A DNA stretch of 12,100 bases from NCBI GenBank assembly GCA_946480965.1, contig CAMLMI010000121.1, positions 1 to 12,100 of the forward strand, given 5' to 3'. This document shows, piece by piece, positions 1 to 6,977 of this stretch. Below the pieces are notes generated by a model. It was not told the DNA's origin. It saw nothing but the letters and a program-made list of their open reading frames with translations, and did not search any database. Both the position numbers and the translations under genes were made by a program. Source of the stretch: an uncultured Verrucomicrobiales bacterium (lineage in GTDB: Bacteria; Verrucomicrobiota; Verrucomicrobiae; Limisphaerales; CANJSG01). The stretch's first letter is position 1; the number at the start of each line of letters is the position of its first letter.

Positions 1-52
1 GCCTTGAAATTGGCTTTCTTCAGCAGCGACTCATACTGCTGAGACATCACGT

Positions 53-646
53 ACGCTGGAGATCGACGGACAAACGCAGATCATCTCGCCCGCTGCCGGA
101 TTGGTCGCGGGATTGAAGCCCGAGGACGGCACCGAGATCTGGCGGGTGAACTACGGCAACGGCTACTCCGTCATTCCCCGGCCGGTCGTCGGCCACGGTC
201 TGATCTTCCTCGCCACCGGCTACGACCGTCCGTCCGTCTATGCCATCCGCACCGGTGGCAAGGGCGATGTCACCGAAAGCCACGTGGCGTGGAAGCTGGC
301 CAAGGGCGCGCCCAACACGCCTTCCCTCCTGCTCGTCGGCGACGAACTCTACATGGTGTCCGACGGCGGCATCGCCTCGTGCGTCGATGCCAGGACCGGA
401 GAAGTCCATTGGTCCGAGCGCGTCGGCGGCAACTACTCCGCCTCGCCCCTGCACGCGAATGGCCGCGTCTATTTCCAGAACGAAGAAGGCGTCGCCACCG
501 TGGTGAAGGCGGCGAAGCAGTTCGAGGTGTTGGCGAAGAACGATCTGGGCGAACGCTCCCTCGCCTCCTACGCCGTGGCCGATGGCACGCTCTTCATCCG
601 CACCGCCGGCCACCTCTGGCGCATTGAGGAACCGGCCAAACGGTGA
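53..646 (+). CDS. PQQ-like beta-propeller repeat protein, 5'-truncated
   Basis: This is the C-terminal part of a PQQ-like (BamB/quinoprotein-type) beta-propeller protein, a family of usually exported proteins whose tryptophan-containing blades form a propeller. The visible blades carry typical repeat signatures: LKPEDGTEIWRVNYGNG, then ARTGEVHWSERVGGNYSAS, then the closing GTLFIRTAGHLWRIEEP. Family members are commonly about 400 residues or more, so over half is missing. The homology-like frame runs back to about base 53 (LEIDGQTQIISPAAG), but the only conventional start in frame is TTG at 101, which lies inside a blade, and a stop sits at 5-7. I therefore read it as 5'-truncated by a rearrangement or assembly join near base 50, not as a short gene. 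The stop is at 644-646. No specific substrate can be named, and PQQ binding itself is not shown. Confidence 0.75.
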   Translation, partial: TLEIDGQTQIISPAAGLVAGLKPEDGTEIWRVNYGNGYSVIPRPVVGHGLIFLATGYDRPSVYAIRTGGKGDVTESHVAWKLAKGAPNTPSLLLVGDELYMVSDGGIASCVDARTGEVHWSERVGGNYSASPLHANGRVYFQNEEGVATVVKAAKQFEVLAKNDLGERSLASYAVADGTLFIRTAGHLWRIEEPAKR

Positions 647-690
647 ACAGACGTCCGAGCGCAAAAGGCTTTCCCGCGCGAATCGGCGGT

Positions 691-707
691 CTAGTTTTGC
701 CGCCATG
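691..707 (+). promoter_or_regulatory. Possible -10-like element abutting the thuA-domain gene start
   Basis: CTAGTTTTGCCGCC lies directly before the ATG at 705. It closely matches CTAGGTTCCCGCC before the ATG at 8194. TAGTTT would be a weak -10 hexamer, giving a very short leader. No convincing -35 is visible at 17-18 bp. The support is the resemblance between the two sites, nothing more. Confidence 0.25.
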
Positions 708-1619
708 CTTTCCCGGTTGAACCCATTGCTTTGCGTCGCGGTGCTGGCTGCCGTCATCGGTGCGGACGCCGCCGAAACCAAGCCCGCCAAGCAGATCCTG
801 TTCTTCACCAAGTCCAGCGGCTTCGAGCACTCGGTGATCTCGTGGAAGGACGGGCGGCCGAGCCACGCGGAGAAGGTGCTGGAGCAGATCGGCGCGACCA
901 ACGGATGGGCGTTCACCTTCTCGAAGGACGGCTCAAAGTTTTCCAAGGACTACCTCGCGCAGTTCGACGCCGTGTTCTTCTACACCACCGGCAACCTGCT
1001 CGTGCCCGGCACGGACAAGCATCCGCCAATGTCGAACGCGGGCAAGCGGGCGCTCTTCGACTACGTGCGGTCCGGGCGCGGCTTCATCGGCACGCACTCG
1101 GCCAGCGACACATTCCACACGAACAACGAGGAGAAGAAGGGCCCCGACCGCTACGTGAACCACGGCGAGAAGGCGGACGACTATGTGAAGTTCCTCGGCG
1201 CGGAGTTCATCAAGCACGGCGACCAGCAGCGGGCCACGAACACGGTGGTGAACGCGAAGTTCCCGGGCTTCGCCGGAGTGCCGGAGAAATTCGCCCTGCA
1301 CGAGGAATGGTATTCGCTGAAGGATTTCGCGTCCGATCTGCACGTGCTCACCGTGATCGACGCTCCGACGATGAAGGGCATCGAATACCAGCGCCCGCCC
1401 TATCCCACGACCTGGGCGCGGCGAGAAGGCGAGGGCCGCATCTGGTTCACGGCGATGGGCCACCGCGAGGATGTCTGGACGAACCCGCTCTTCCAACAGG
1501 TTCTCATCGGCGGCACCCAATGGGCGCTCGGCGAAGCCCAAGCCGAAGTGCCGCCGAATCTCTTTCAGGCCGCTCCCGGCGCGATGACCAATCCGCCGTA
1601 TCCCGAGCCGAAGAAGTAG
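705..1619 (+). CDS. Secreted ThuA-domain protein (trehalose utilization-like)
   Basis: This is a 304-residue protein with an N-terminal Sec signal peptide (hydrophobic stretch about residues 7-20, likely cleavage after ADA near 22) followed by one ThuA domain, a class I glutamine-amidotransferase-like fold. Family-like segments include FDAVFFYTTGNL (88-99), GFIGTHSASDTFH (127-138), LHEEWYSL (198-205) and GRIWFTAMGHREDVW (244-258). ThuA domains are frequent in Verrucomicrobiota and Planctomycetota, often near sugar-processing enzymes or PQQ/heme dehydrogenase modules. The biochemical activity is not settled for most of them, so I assign none. I chose ATG 705 over upstream starts because it gives a clean signal peptide and because the frame from 582 overlaps the preceding gene. 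The neighbouring propeller gene ends 58 bp upstream, so the two could be co-transcribed. There is no clear Shine-Dalgarno sequence. Confidence 0.88.
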   Translation: MLSRLNPLLCVAVLAAVIGADAAETKPAKQILFFTKSSGFEHSVISWKDGRPSHAEKVLEQIGATNGWAFTFSKDGSKFSKDYLAQFDAVFFYTTGNLLVPGTDKHPPMSNAGKRALFDYVRSGRGFIGTHSASDTFHTNNEEKKGPDRYVNHGEKADDYVKFLGAEFIKHGDQQRATNTVVNAKFPGFAGVPEKFALHEEWYSLKDFASDLHVLTVIDAPTMKGIEYQRPPYPTTWARREGEGRIWFTAMGHREDVWTNPLFQQVLIGGTQWALGEAQAEVPPNLFQAAPGAMTNPPYPEPKK

Positions 1620-1635
1620 GCGCACATGATTTTTT

Positions 1636-1721
1636 GAACCGCAGAACACGCTGAATGACGCAGATGGAGAAGGGGGTTCCACGCCGTCTCCTTTCCGCGT
1701 GATCCGCGTGTTCTGCGGTTC
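1636..1721. repeat. Long imperfect inverted repeat between convergent genes
   Basis: Perfect 16-bp arms, GAACCGCAGAACACGC (1636-1651) and its reverse complement (1706-1721), are extended inward by weaker pairing (ACGCAGATGGAGA against ACGCGGAAAGGAGA) to give a hairpin with arms of about 35 bp. It lies between the convergent ThuA-domain and PhoD-like genes and could block read-through in both directions. The only T run (1630-1635) precedes the hairpin on + and follows it as A on -, so this is not a classical intrinsic terminator. The AACCGCAGA...CACG wording resembles the 9803-9937 element, suggesting a dispersed repeat family. Confidence 0.8.
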
Positions 1722-1732
1722 GATTCCAGGGG

Positions 1733-3298
1733 TCAAACCTGCGGAGGGATCGTCGTGGACCAGAGCTTTTGTCCCGCCGCGTTGAGGTGGGTGACGGTCA
1801 TGGCCGCCGTTTCCCCGTCGATCTCCACCAGGCCGAAGAACTGCCGGCCCTCCGCCGGTCCGCCGCCGCCTTTGAATCCGTCGGGCACGCTGTTGAAGCG
1901 CACTTCGGGACCGAAAGTGTTGTCCAGCGCGTTGGGGCCGAAGGTGCCCGCGTGCAGCGGCCCACTGACGAATTCCCAGAAGGGATCGAAGTCCTGGAAC
2001 TGCGCCTTGTTCGGATCGTAGTAGTGCGACGCGGCGTAGTGAACGTCGGCCGTGATCCAGACCACGTTCCGGATGCGCTCGCGTTTCAGGAAGCGCAGCA
2101 GATCGGCGATCTCCAGCTCCCGGCCCAGCGCCGGTCCGTCGCCGTTGGCCGGCCCCTCGAAGTGCGTCGCGCCGTCGCGCACGATGAGGCCGAGCGGCAT
2201 GTCGCTGCACATCACCTTCCATGTCGCGCGCGATGCCTTCAGCCGCTGCTTCAACGAGGCAAGTTGCTCCGCGCCGAGAAAGACCGTCTCCCGTCCGGCG
2301 CTGGTCTGGCGATTCGCCGAATTCGCCGCGCGATAGGTCCGCATGTCCAAGAAGAACAGCTCCAGCAACGGCCCGTGGGCCAACACGCGATGGATCGTGT
2401 CCGTGCTCTGCCCCCGGATGGGCAGGCAATCGAAGAACGCCTGCCGGGCGCGCGCGGTGAGCCGATCAACGTCCTTCACCACATAGCGCGGATCGTCGAG
2501 GATCTCGCCCGGATACCAGTTGTTCACCACCTCGTGGTCGTCCCACTGCGCGAGGATCGGCACCTCGGCGCAGAGCCGGCGGAAGTTTTCGTCCTCCAGG
2601 TTGTAGAGATGGTTGCCGCGAAACTCGGCCAAGGTCTCCGCTACCTTGGACTTCGCGGGCGTCACGAGGTTGCGCCACACGGAGCCGTCGGGGAGAGCGA
2701 CCGATTCCTTCAGCGGATTGTCGGCGTAGATCGTGTCGCCGCTGTGGACAAAGAAGTCGGGCCGCAGCCGCCGAATCGCTTCATACGTTTTCATCCCGCC
2801 GCGCGCGGCATCAATGCCCCAGCCCTGGCCCACCGTGTCGCCGGACCAGACGAAGCGCACCGCGCGTCGATCCCGGGACGGCGTATGGAAGCTGCCGATC
2901 AGCGGTTCGGAGCCGATCCTCGGATCGGCCAAGTCCTCGAAACGCACGCGGTAGAAGATGCGTTGACCGGAGGGAAGCCCCTTCAGCGCGAGCTTCGCCA
3001 TGAAGTCGTTTTCCGGCAGCGCCAGCGGCCCGCGATGGCGGCGAACCTCGCGGAACGACTCCGTGGTGGAAGTCTCGAGCCACATCCGCGCGGGACGATC
3101 ACAGCGGCTCCAGACCACCGCCGAATCGCCCGTGACATCGCCCGACATGACGCCGCTGGGGAGTTTGGGCCGGGCCGATTCCGCCACGACCACCGCCGGA
3201 GCGTTTCCGTTTGGCGTGCGACAACCGACGGCCAAACCAGCAGCGGACCCGAGCAACAGGCGGGTGAAACGGCGACGGGAGATCGCGGGCGGATTCAT
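1733..3298 (-). CDS. PhoD-like metallophosphatase (alkaline phosphatase D family)
   Basis: This 521-residue exported protein is probably a phosphomonoesterase or phosphodiesterase used to gain phosphate. The N-terminus carries a twin-arginine signal, [20 protein letters not shown] (7-26). The Cys at 26 could be lipidated, although AVGC is not an ideal lipobox. An N-terminal beta domain ([19 protein letters not shown], 47-65) precedes the metallophosphatase core. Candidate metal-binding segments are [11 protein letters not shown] (151-161), [13 protein letters not shown] (183-195), [11 protein letters not shown] (251-261) and [12 protein letters not shown] (415-426), matching PhoD-family motifs. 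The C-terminal [17 protein letters not shown] (437-453) is also typical. I prefer ATG 3298 to ATG 3352, because it puts the twin arginine near the N-terminus. Length is normal for the family. It is monocistronic, facing the ThuA-domain gene across the hairpin repeat. No PHO-box-like site was recognised. Confidence 0.88.
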   Translation of the reverse strand: MNPPAISRRRFTRLLLGSAAGLAVGCRTPNGNAPAVVVAESARPKLPSGVMSGDVTGDSAVVWSRCDRPARMWLETSTTESFREVRRHRGPLALPENDFMAKLALKGLPSGQRIFYRVRFEDLADPRIGSEPLIGSFHTPSRDRRAVRFVWSGDTVGQGWGIDAARGGMKTYEAIRRLRPDFFVHSGDTIYADNPLKESVALPDGSVWRNLVTPAKSKVAETLAEFRGNHLYNLEDENFRRLCAEVPILAQWDDHEVVNNWYPGEILDDPRYVVKDVDRLTARARQAFFDCLPIRGQSTDTIHRVLAHGPLLELFFLDMRTYRAANSANRQTSAGRETVFLGAEQLASLKQRLKASRATWKVMCSDMPLGLIVRDGATHFEGPANGDGPALGRELEIADLLRFLKRERIRNVVWITADVHYAASHYYDPNKAQFQDFDPFWEFVSGPLHAGTFGPNALDNTFGPEVRFNSVPDGFKGGGGPAEGRQFFGLVEIDGETAAMTVTHLNAAGQKLWSTTIPPQV

Positions 3299-3404
3299 CG
3301 TCGGGCAGCTTGGGGAAACGGCCTTGGAATCCGAGCGACAAATGGGTGACAAGCCAGCATGGCCGCAACGCTGGAGGCCGACCTTTGGCCTTCGGTTGCT
3401 TCGT

Positions 3405-3422
3405 CATTCCCCGCAGGGAATG
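3405..3422 (-). terminator. Possible hairpin terminator just after tRNA-Leu
   Basis: CATTCCC (3405-3411), a CGCA loop and GGGAATG (3416-3422) form a perfect 7-bp hairpin that overlaps the last bases of the tRNA CCA end. It is positioned to stop or help process the leftward tRNA transcript, but no U tract follows it. The role is an inference. Confidence 0.35.
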
Positions 3423-3504
3423 GTGCGCGAGAGAGGACTTGAACCTCCACTCCTTGCGGAACCAGATCCTAAGTCTGGCGCGTCTGCCATTTCGCCACTC
3501 GCGC
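3421..3504 (-). tRNA. tRNA-Leu (anticodon TAG)
   Basis: Read on the minus strand, this folds as a class II tRNA with a long variable arm. The 7-bp acceptor stem is GCGCGAG with CTCGCGC, then discriminator A and an encoded CCA (3421-3423). The D arm is GCG...CGC around AAATGGCAGA. The anticodon stem-loop is CCAGA-CTTAGGA-TCTGG, giving anticodon TAG (decodes CUA and, with modification, other CUN leucine codons). The variable arm TTCCGCAAGGAG and the T loop TTCAAGT are both normal for leucine tRNAs. The gene stands alone between the PhoD-like and CLC genes. A plus-strand open frame runs through it, so that frame's upstream part is not coding. Confidence 0.96.
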
Positions 3505-3524
3505 AATCTCCGAAGAGCGCGCCA

Positions 3525-3554
3525 TTCCTAACCCATCCGTTTCCCGTGCGGCAA
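3525..3554 (-). promoter_or_regulatory. Candidate promoter of tRNA-Leu
   Basis: On the minus strand TTGCCG (3554-3549) and TAGGAA (3530-3525) are separated by 18 bp and would start transcription about 14 nt before the tRNA 5' end. The hexamers match the sigma-70 consensus at about 4/6 and 3/6, so this is a weak call supported mainly by position. Confidence 0.3.
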
Positions 3555-3608
3555 GCCGGGCGTTCGGCGATCTGTTCCTATCCTCATCGTTGCCCAATCC
3601 CTGCGGGA

Positions 3609-3693
3609 CCATCGCTACGATGGCGAGAAAGACCGGGTTTAGTCACCGCCCGGGGCACGGCTGGCTTGACGCCGGATCGGAGGATCGGCTCCG
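3609..3693 (+). other. Two small hairpins in the leader of the CLC gene
   Basis: CCATCG-CTA-CGATGG (3609-3623) is a perfect 6-bp inverted repeat with a 3-nt loop. CGGAG-GATCGG-CTCCG (3678-3693) is a 5-bp hairpin overlapping a tandem GGATCGGA/GGATCGGC. They lie in the roughly 200-bp stretch between the tRNA and the CLC gene, which otherwise holds only weak promoter-like signals. Either could be an operator or RNA leader structure; no function is shown. Confidence 0.3.
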
Positions 3694-3704
3694 GTTGCGG
3701 GCCG

Positions 3705-4985
3705 ATGGTTTCGTCACCGCAATCGTGGTCTTCCCGGTTCCAATCCCTGCCGTCCCAAGCGCGCCTTTTGGTCAAGTGGCTGGGGCTGCTGGCGGTTTTG
3801 GCCGGAGCGGTGGGATCGGCGGTGGCTTTCTTTCTCTGGAGCCTTGATTGGGCGACGGAGACGCGTTGGCGGCACCCGTGGCTGCTCTACCTTTTGCCGG
3901 TCGGCGGCGTGGGCATCGGCTGGCTCTATCATCGCTGGGGAAAAACGGCGGAGGCGGGGAACAACCTCATCATCGAGCAGATCCACGAACCGGGCGGGGG
4001 CGTTCCCAGGCGCGTGGCCCCGCTCATTCTCCTCGGCACCGTGGCCACGCATCTCTTCGGCGGATCGGCCGGACGCGAAGGGACGGCGGTGCAGATGGGC
4101 GGGAGCATCGCGGGGGCATTCGCGCGGTGGTTCAAGCTGTCGGCGGCGGATGTGCGGTTGCTGCTGATGGCCGGAGTGGCGGCCGGGTTCGGCGCGGTGT
4201 TCGGCACGCCATTGGCCGGGGCGGTCTTCGCGCTGGAGGTTCTGGTGGTGGGGCGGATGGAGCATCGGGCGTTGTTGCCGTGCTTCGCCGCGGCGGTCGC
4301 GGCCGACTGGGTCTGCCACGCCTGGGGCATCGGCCACACGCATTACAAGGTGGCGTTCAGCGGCGGGGAGGGAATCGCGGACGTCTTCAAGATCGATCCG
4401 GCGCTGCTGCTGAAAGTCGTCGCGGCGGCGGCCATCTTCGGGCTGGGCAGCGCGCTCTTCGTGCAGATGTCGCACGCCGTTGGCGCGGGCTGCAAACGGC
4501 TGGTGCCCTACGCGCCGCTGCGCCCGGCTTTGGGCGGGGCCATCGTCATCGCGCTGACCCTGCTGCTGGGCACGCGCGACTACCTCGGGCTCGGCGTGAC
4601 GAATCCCGATCCGAACGGCGTCTCCATCGTCTCGTTCTTCACCTCGTCCGAAATCCACCCGTGGGCCTGGTGGTGGAAGCTCGTCTTCACCGTGGTGACG
4701 CTCGGCTGCGGCTTCAAGGGCGGGGAAGTGACGCCCCTCTTCTTCATCGGCGCGGCGCTGGGCAACGCGCTGGCCGGACCGCTCGGAGCACCGACCGATC
4801 TCTTCGCCGCGCTCGGATTCGTGGCGGTCTTCGCGGGCGCGACCAACACGCCGCTGGCCTGCACGCTCATGGGCCTCGAGCTCTTCGGCGCGGAACACGC
4901 GCTCTATCTGGCCACCGCGTGCTTCGTGGCGTTCCGCTGCAGCGGTCCCGGTGGCATCTATCGCGCGCAACGCGGCCAGACGTAG
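3705..4985 (+). CDS. CLC-family (voltage-gated chloride channel type) anion transporter
   Basis: This 426-residue integral membrane protein of the CLC family belongs to the inner membrane. Family signatures are in order: AGNNLII (84-90) where canonical CLCs have [19 protein letters not shown] (119-132), the GREGP equivalent with the likely gating/proton glutamate at E125; and [15 protein letters not shown] (336-350), the GGxFxP region. Hydrophobic helices run throughout, with [20 protein letters not shown] (161-180) and a late [15 protein letters not shown] (376-390). The canonical filter Ser of GSGIP is absent, so chloride selectivity should not be assumed. The GNN wording recalls fluoride-exporting CLC-F antiporters. 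ATG 3705 is the first in-frame ATG after the tRNA, and the N-terminus before it is unsupported. It ends 16 bp from the convergent GH39-like gene. Confidence 0.85.
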   Translation: MVSSPQSWSSRFQSLPSQARLLVKWLGLLAVLAGAVGSAVAFFLWSLDWATETRWRHPWLLYLLPVGGVGIGWLYHRWGKTAEAGNNLIIEQIHEPGGGVPRRVAPLILLGTVATHLFGGSAGREGTAVQMGGSIAGAFARWFKLSAADVRLLLMAGVAAGFGAVFGTPLAGAVFALEVLVVGRMEHRALLPCFAAAVAADWVCHAWGIGHTHYKVAFSGGEGIADVFKIDPALLLKVVAAAAIFGLGSALFVQMSHAVGAGCKRLVPYAPLRPALGGAIVIALTLLLGTRDYLGLGVTNPDPNGVSIVSFFTSSEIHPWAWWWKLVFTVVTLGCGFKGGEVTPLFFIGAALGNALAGPLGAPTDLFAALGFVAVFAGATNTPLACTLMGLELFGAEHALYLATACFVAFRCSGPGGIYRAQRGQT

Positions 4986-5001
4986 CCGCGCCGCCGCCGT
5001 C

Positions 5002-6738
5002 CTACCGCGCCGCCTTCCACTCCAACACGAAAAGCGAGACCGCTTGGCGCGGCAGGGTGAAGCGCAGCGTCACGGTGCGGCCTTCGTCGGTGATTTCCTC
5101 CGGCGGATCGATCTGCGCCAGCTTCCCGGTTTTCTCCAGTTCGGCGTATTGCTCGGCGGTCGGGTTCTGGGGCGAACCCAGCTTCTTCCAGGCGATGAAG
5201 GCGTTGCTGTGTTCCTGGTCGATGCGGAACTGCGTCACCTTCAGATCCCCGGCGCGGGGCGGCACGCCGTTCAGCGTCAGCTCCACCCAGGCGTTGTCGC
5301 CGGGCAGATCGTCGTCGTGGTAGTGCCACGCCATCACCGCGAGCCGGTTGGCGTCGAGGCTGGCCAGGGCGGAGACGTCGGGTTTGGCGCGGACGCCGTC
5401 GCGCACCATCGCTTCCAGTTCCACCGCCGCGTCGCTCGTCACCGGCAGACGTTGACCGCCCATTTTGCTGAACATGCGGAAGACATTGAGCACCGGCTTG
5501 TCCAAGCCACCGCTGGCCAGGGAACGGAACCCGGCGAAGAACGGCTGGTTCTCGAACTGGAAAGCCCAGGTCAACGCGCCTTCCAAGTTCACGCCGTGCT
5601 TGTCGGCGAGGTCCAGCTTCCGCGCGAAGCTCGCCGCCGTGTAGCTGGAATACATCGTGCCGTTGCGGTAGGCGAGGTTCTCGCCCTGGCAGGCGGCGCA
5701 GCCTTCCGGATCGGACTCGCCGATGACGATGGGCTTGTCCTTCACCTCGGGAAACTTCGCGATGGCGGCGAAGGCGCGGTCGATGTCGCGGAGCTGGTTC
5801 GCGATGCCCATGCGCACGTGGCCGTTGGTGTAGCGCGGCGCGCCCTTGGCGTGGAACGACGTGAAGTCCAGCGGCGTGCCGATCTGGCCCGTGGCATAGT
5901 TCGTCCCGCGCAGGCAGTGCTCCAAGAACTCCGCCATGAAGGTGCCGCCCGGGCCGCCGGCCACGTCGGGACCGCCGACCTTCGCCGTGGGCAAGGCGCG
6001 GCGGACGGCGTCGAGTGCGTAGTCGTTCAGCTTGAAGAATTCCTGCCGAGTGCCGCGCCAGTAGCCGATGTTCGGCTCGTTCCACGTCTGCCAATACCAC
6101 GTCTCGACCTCGGCCTTGCCGTAACGTTCCACGCAGTGCTTGACCCATTGGTAAACGAGTTCGCCCCACTTGGCGTAGTCCTTTGGCGGATAGGTCCAAC
6201 CGGTGTAGATCTCGTCGTATTTCGCCTCCGGGGTCCAATAGTGCCGGTAGGGATGGGGCTTCACGGACAACGCCTCGGGCATGAAGCCGATCTGCGCGTA
6301 GGGCCGCACGCCGCGCTCCAGATAGGCGTCGAAAATCCCGTCCACAATGGTCCAATCGTAGATCGGCCTTCCCTGCCCGTCTTCGCCATAGACGCCGGTG
6401 GAGCCCCACTTCAACGCGGGCGTGCCGTCGCCGCTGGTCAAAAGATTGTGGGTGCGGAAGAAGACCTCCTTGGGCTTCAGCTCGCCCAGTTCCCCGAGAA
6501 GCTTCTTGCCGTTCGGCATCGTCGCGTAATTGGGCTCGTCCGCGCCGAAGAAGCGCCAGATGGGCTTCAGCGGACCGGTGGGTTTGGAAACCTCGACCGA
6601 CATGCGGACATCGAACTTGCCGGGCGTTTCCGCCGCCTGCGCGAGGCTCGCGGACATCCCACCAGCCAAGAGCGATCCGACGGCCAGCATTCGGCCGAAA
6701 CGAAGCAGGATTCCAGAAGTCGCCGGGGAAAGGTGCAT
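5002..6738 (-). CDS. Secreted glycoside hydrolase, GH39-like (beta-xylosidase / alpha-L-iduronidase clan A type)
   Basis: This 578-residue protein has a signal peptide (hydrophobic about 17-34, cleavage near AQA-AE at 35) and a TIM-barrel glycosidase domain. WYWQTWNEPNIGYW (214-227) holds the clan A acid/base, E221, in the NEP motif. KPIVIGESDPEG (335-346) places the probable nucleophile at E341. The 120-residue spacing fits a retaining clan A hydrolase. The C-terminal part (about 440-578) looks like the beta-sandwich that follows the barrel in GH39. GH39 enzymes act on xylosides, iduronides and related plant or algal glycans, but the sugar cannot be told here. ATG 6738 was chosen because it gives the full signal sequence; M17 is an alternative. 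No Shine-Dalgarno is visible. Upstream, only 9 bp separate it from the stop of a gene remnant. Confidence 0.82.
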   Translation of the reverse strand: MHLSPATSGILLRFGRMLAVGSLLAGGMSASLAQAAETPGKFDVRMSVEVSKPTGPLKPIWRFFGADEPNYATMPNGKKLLGELGELKPKEVFFRTHNLLTSGDGTPALKWGSTGVYGEDGQGRPIYDWTIVDGIFDAYLERGVRPYAQIGFMPEALSVKPHPYRHYWTPEAKYDEIYTGWTYPPKDYAKWGELVYQWVKHCVERYGKAEVETWYWQTWNEPNIGYWRGTRQEFFKLNDYALDAVRRALPTAKVGGPDVAGGPGGTFMAEFLEHCLRGTNYATGQIGTPLDFTSFHAKGAPRYTNGHVRMGIANQLRDIDRAFAAIAKFPEVKDKPIVIGESDPEGCAACQGENLAYRNGTMYSSYTAASFARKLDLADKHGVNLEGALTWAFQFENQPFFAGFRSLASGGLDKPVLNVFRMFSKMGGQRLPVTSDAAVELEAMVRDGVRAKPDVSALASLDANRLAVMAWHYHDDDLPGDNAWVELTLNGVPPRAGDLKVTQFRIDQEHSNAFIAWKKLGSPQNPTAEQYAELEKTGKLAQIDPPEEITDEGRTVTLRFTLPRQAVSLFVLEWKAAR

Positions 6739-6747
6739 AGGGCTGTC

Positions 6748-6911
6748 TTACGGAGCGACCGGAGCCGCGTCCACCGCGATCTCCTTCGGCCGGAAAAGTT
6801 CATGCGGCACCGAGACGAACGCTGGGCCCAAAAACGCGGCTCGGCTTCGATCCCGTCCCAGTCTGTGGACTCGGCAAGGGATTGCGGGTTGAAAACTTCC
6901 AAGCGGGCGAC
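6748..6911 (-). pseudogene. Possible frameshifted 3' remnant of an unidentified gene
   Basis: Two minus-strand frames look protein-like on either side of an A5 run at 6830-6834 (T5 in the minus sense). The upstream frame reads LEVFNPQSLAESTDWDGIEA from 6902. After a one-base shift the other frame reads LGPAFVSVPHELFRPKEIAV and ends in TAA at 6748-6750. A TAG closes the upstream frame just before 6902, leaving only about 55 codons. Its end lies 9 bp before the GH39-like start, the spacing of an operon partner. I do not recognise the protein. It may instead be non-coding promoter DNA that happens to read well. Confidence 0.3.
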
Positions 6912-6918
6912 CTAACCT
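6889..6918 (+). promoter_or_regulatory. Candidate promoter of the liv operon
   Basis: TTGAAA (6889-6894; 5/6 to the -35 consensus) and TAACCT (6913-6918; 3/6 to the -10 consensus) are 18 bp apart. They would give a leader of about 50 nt before the livK start. The site is in the divergent region between the GH39-like gene and livK. The -10 match is weak. Confidence 0.3.
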
Positions 6919-6977
6919 CCGACCCCAGCGCACCGGAGCGGACGGCCCGCCTCCATCCGGAAAACCCAACTCAAAAA

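Noticed and set aside
582..704. Earlier start for the ThuA-domain protein.
   Set aside because: It would overlap the propeller gene and put about 40 Arg/Ser-rich residues before a clean signal peptide.
1769..3349. A 526-codon open frame on + opposite the PhoD-like gene, and similar long frames at 3714-4970 (-), 6912-8165 (-), 8716-9840 (-), 9063-11111 (+) and 11258-12076 (-).
   Set aside because: They lie wholly or mainly antisense to, or in another frame of, genes with clear family motifs. Their translations are rich in Arg, His, Gly and Glu without domains, as expected for shadow frames in high-GC DNA.
3618..3675. Fluoride (crcB) riboswitch before the CLC gene, suggested by CGATGG ... ACCGCC ... 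GGCTGG ... ACGCC.
   Set aside because: The conserved order is only partly present: the GGCTGATG core is disrupted and the first hairpin does not pair. A covariance-model search could reverse this.
3000..3704. N-terminal extension of the CLC frame upstream of 3705.
   Set aside because: It would run through the antisense of the PhoD-like gene and across the tRNA-Leu gene, and it has no signal or membrane pattern. The start at 3705 is better.
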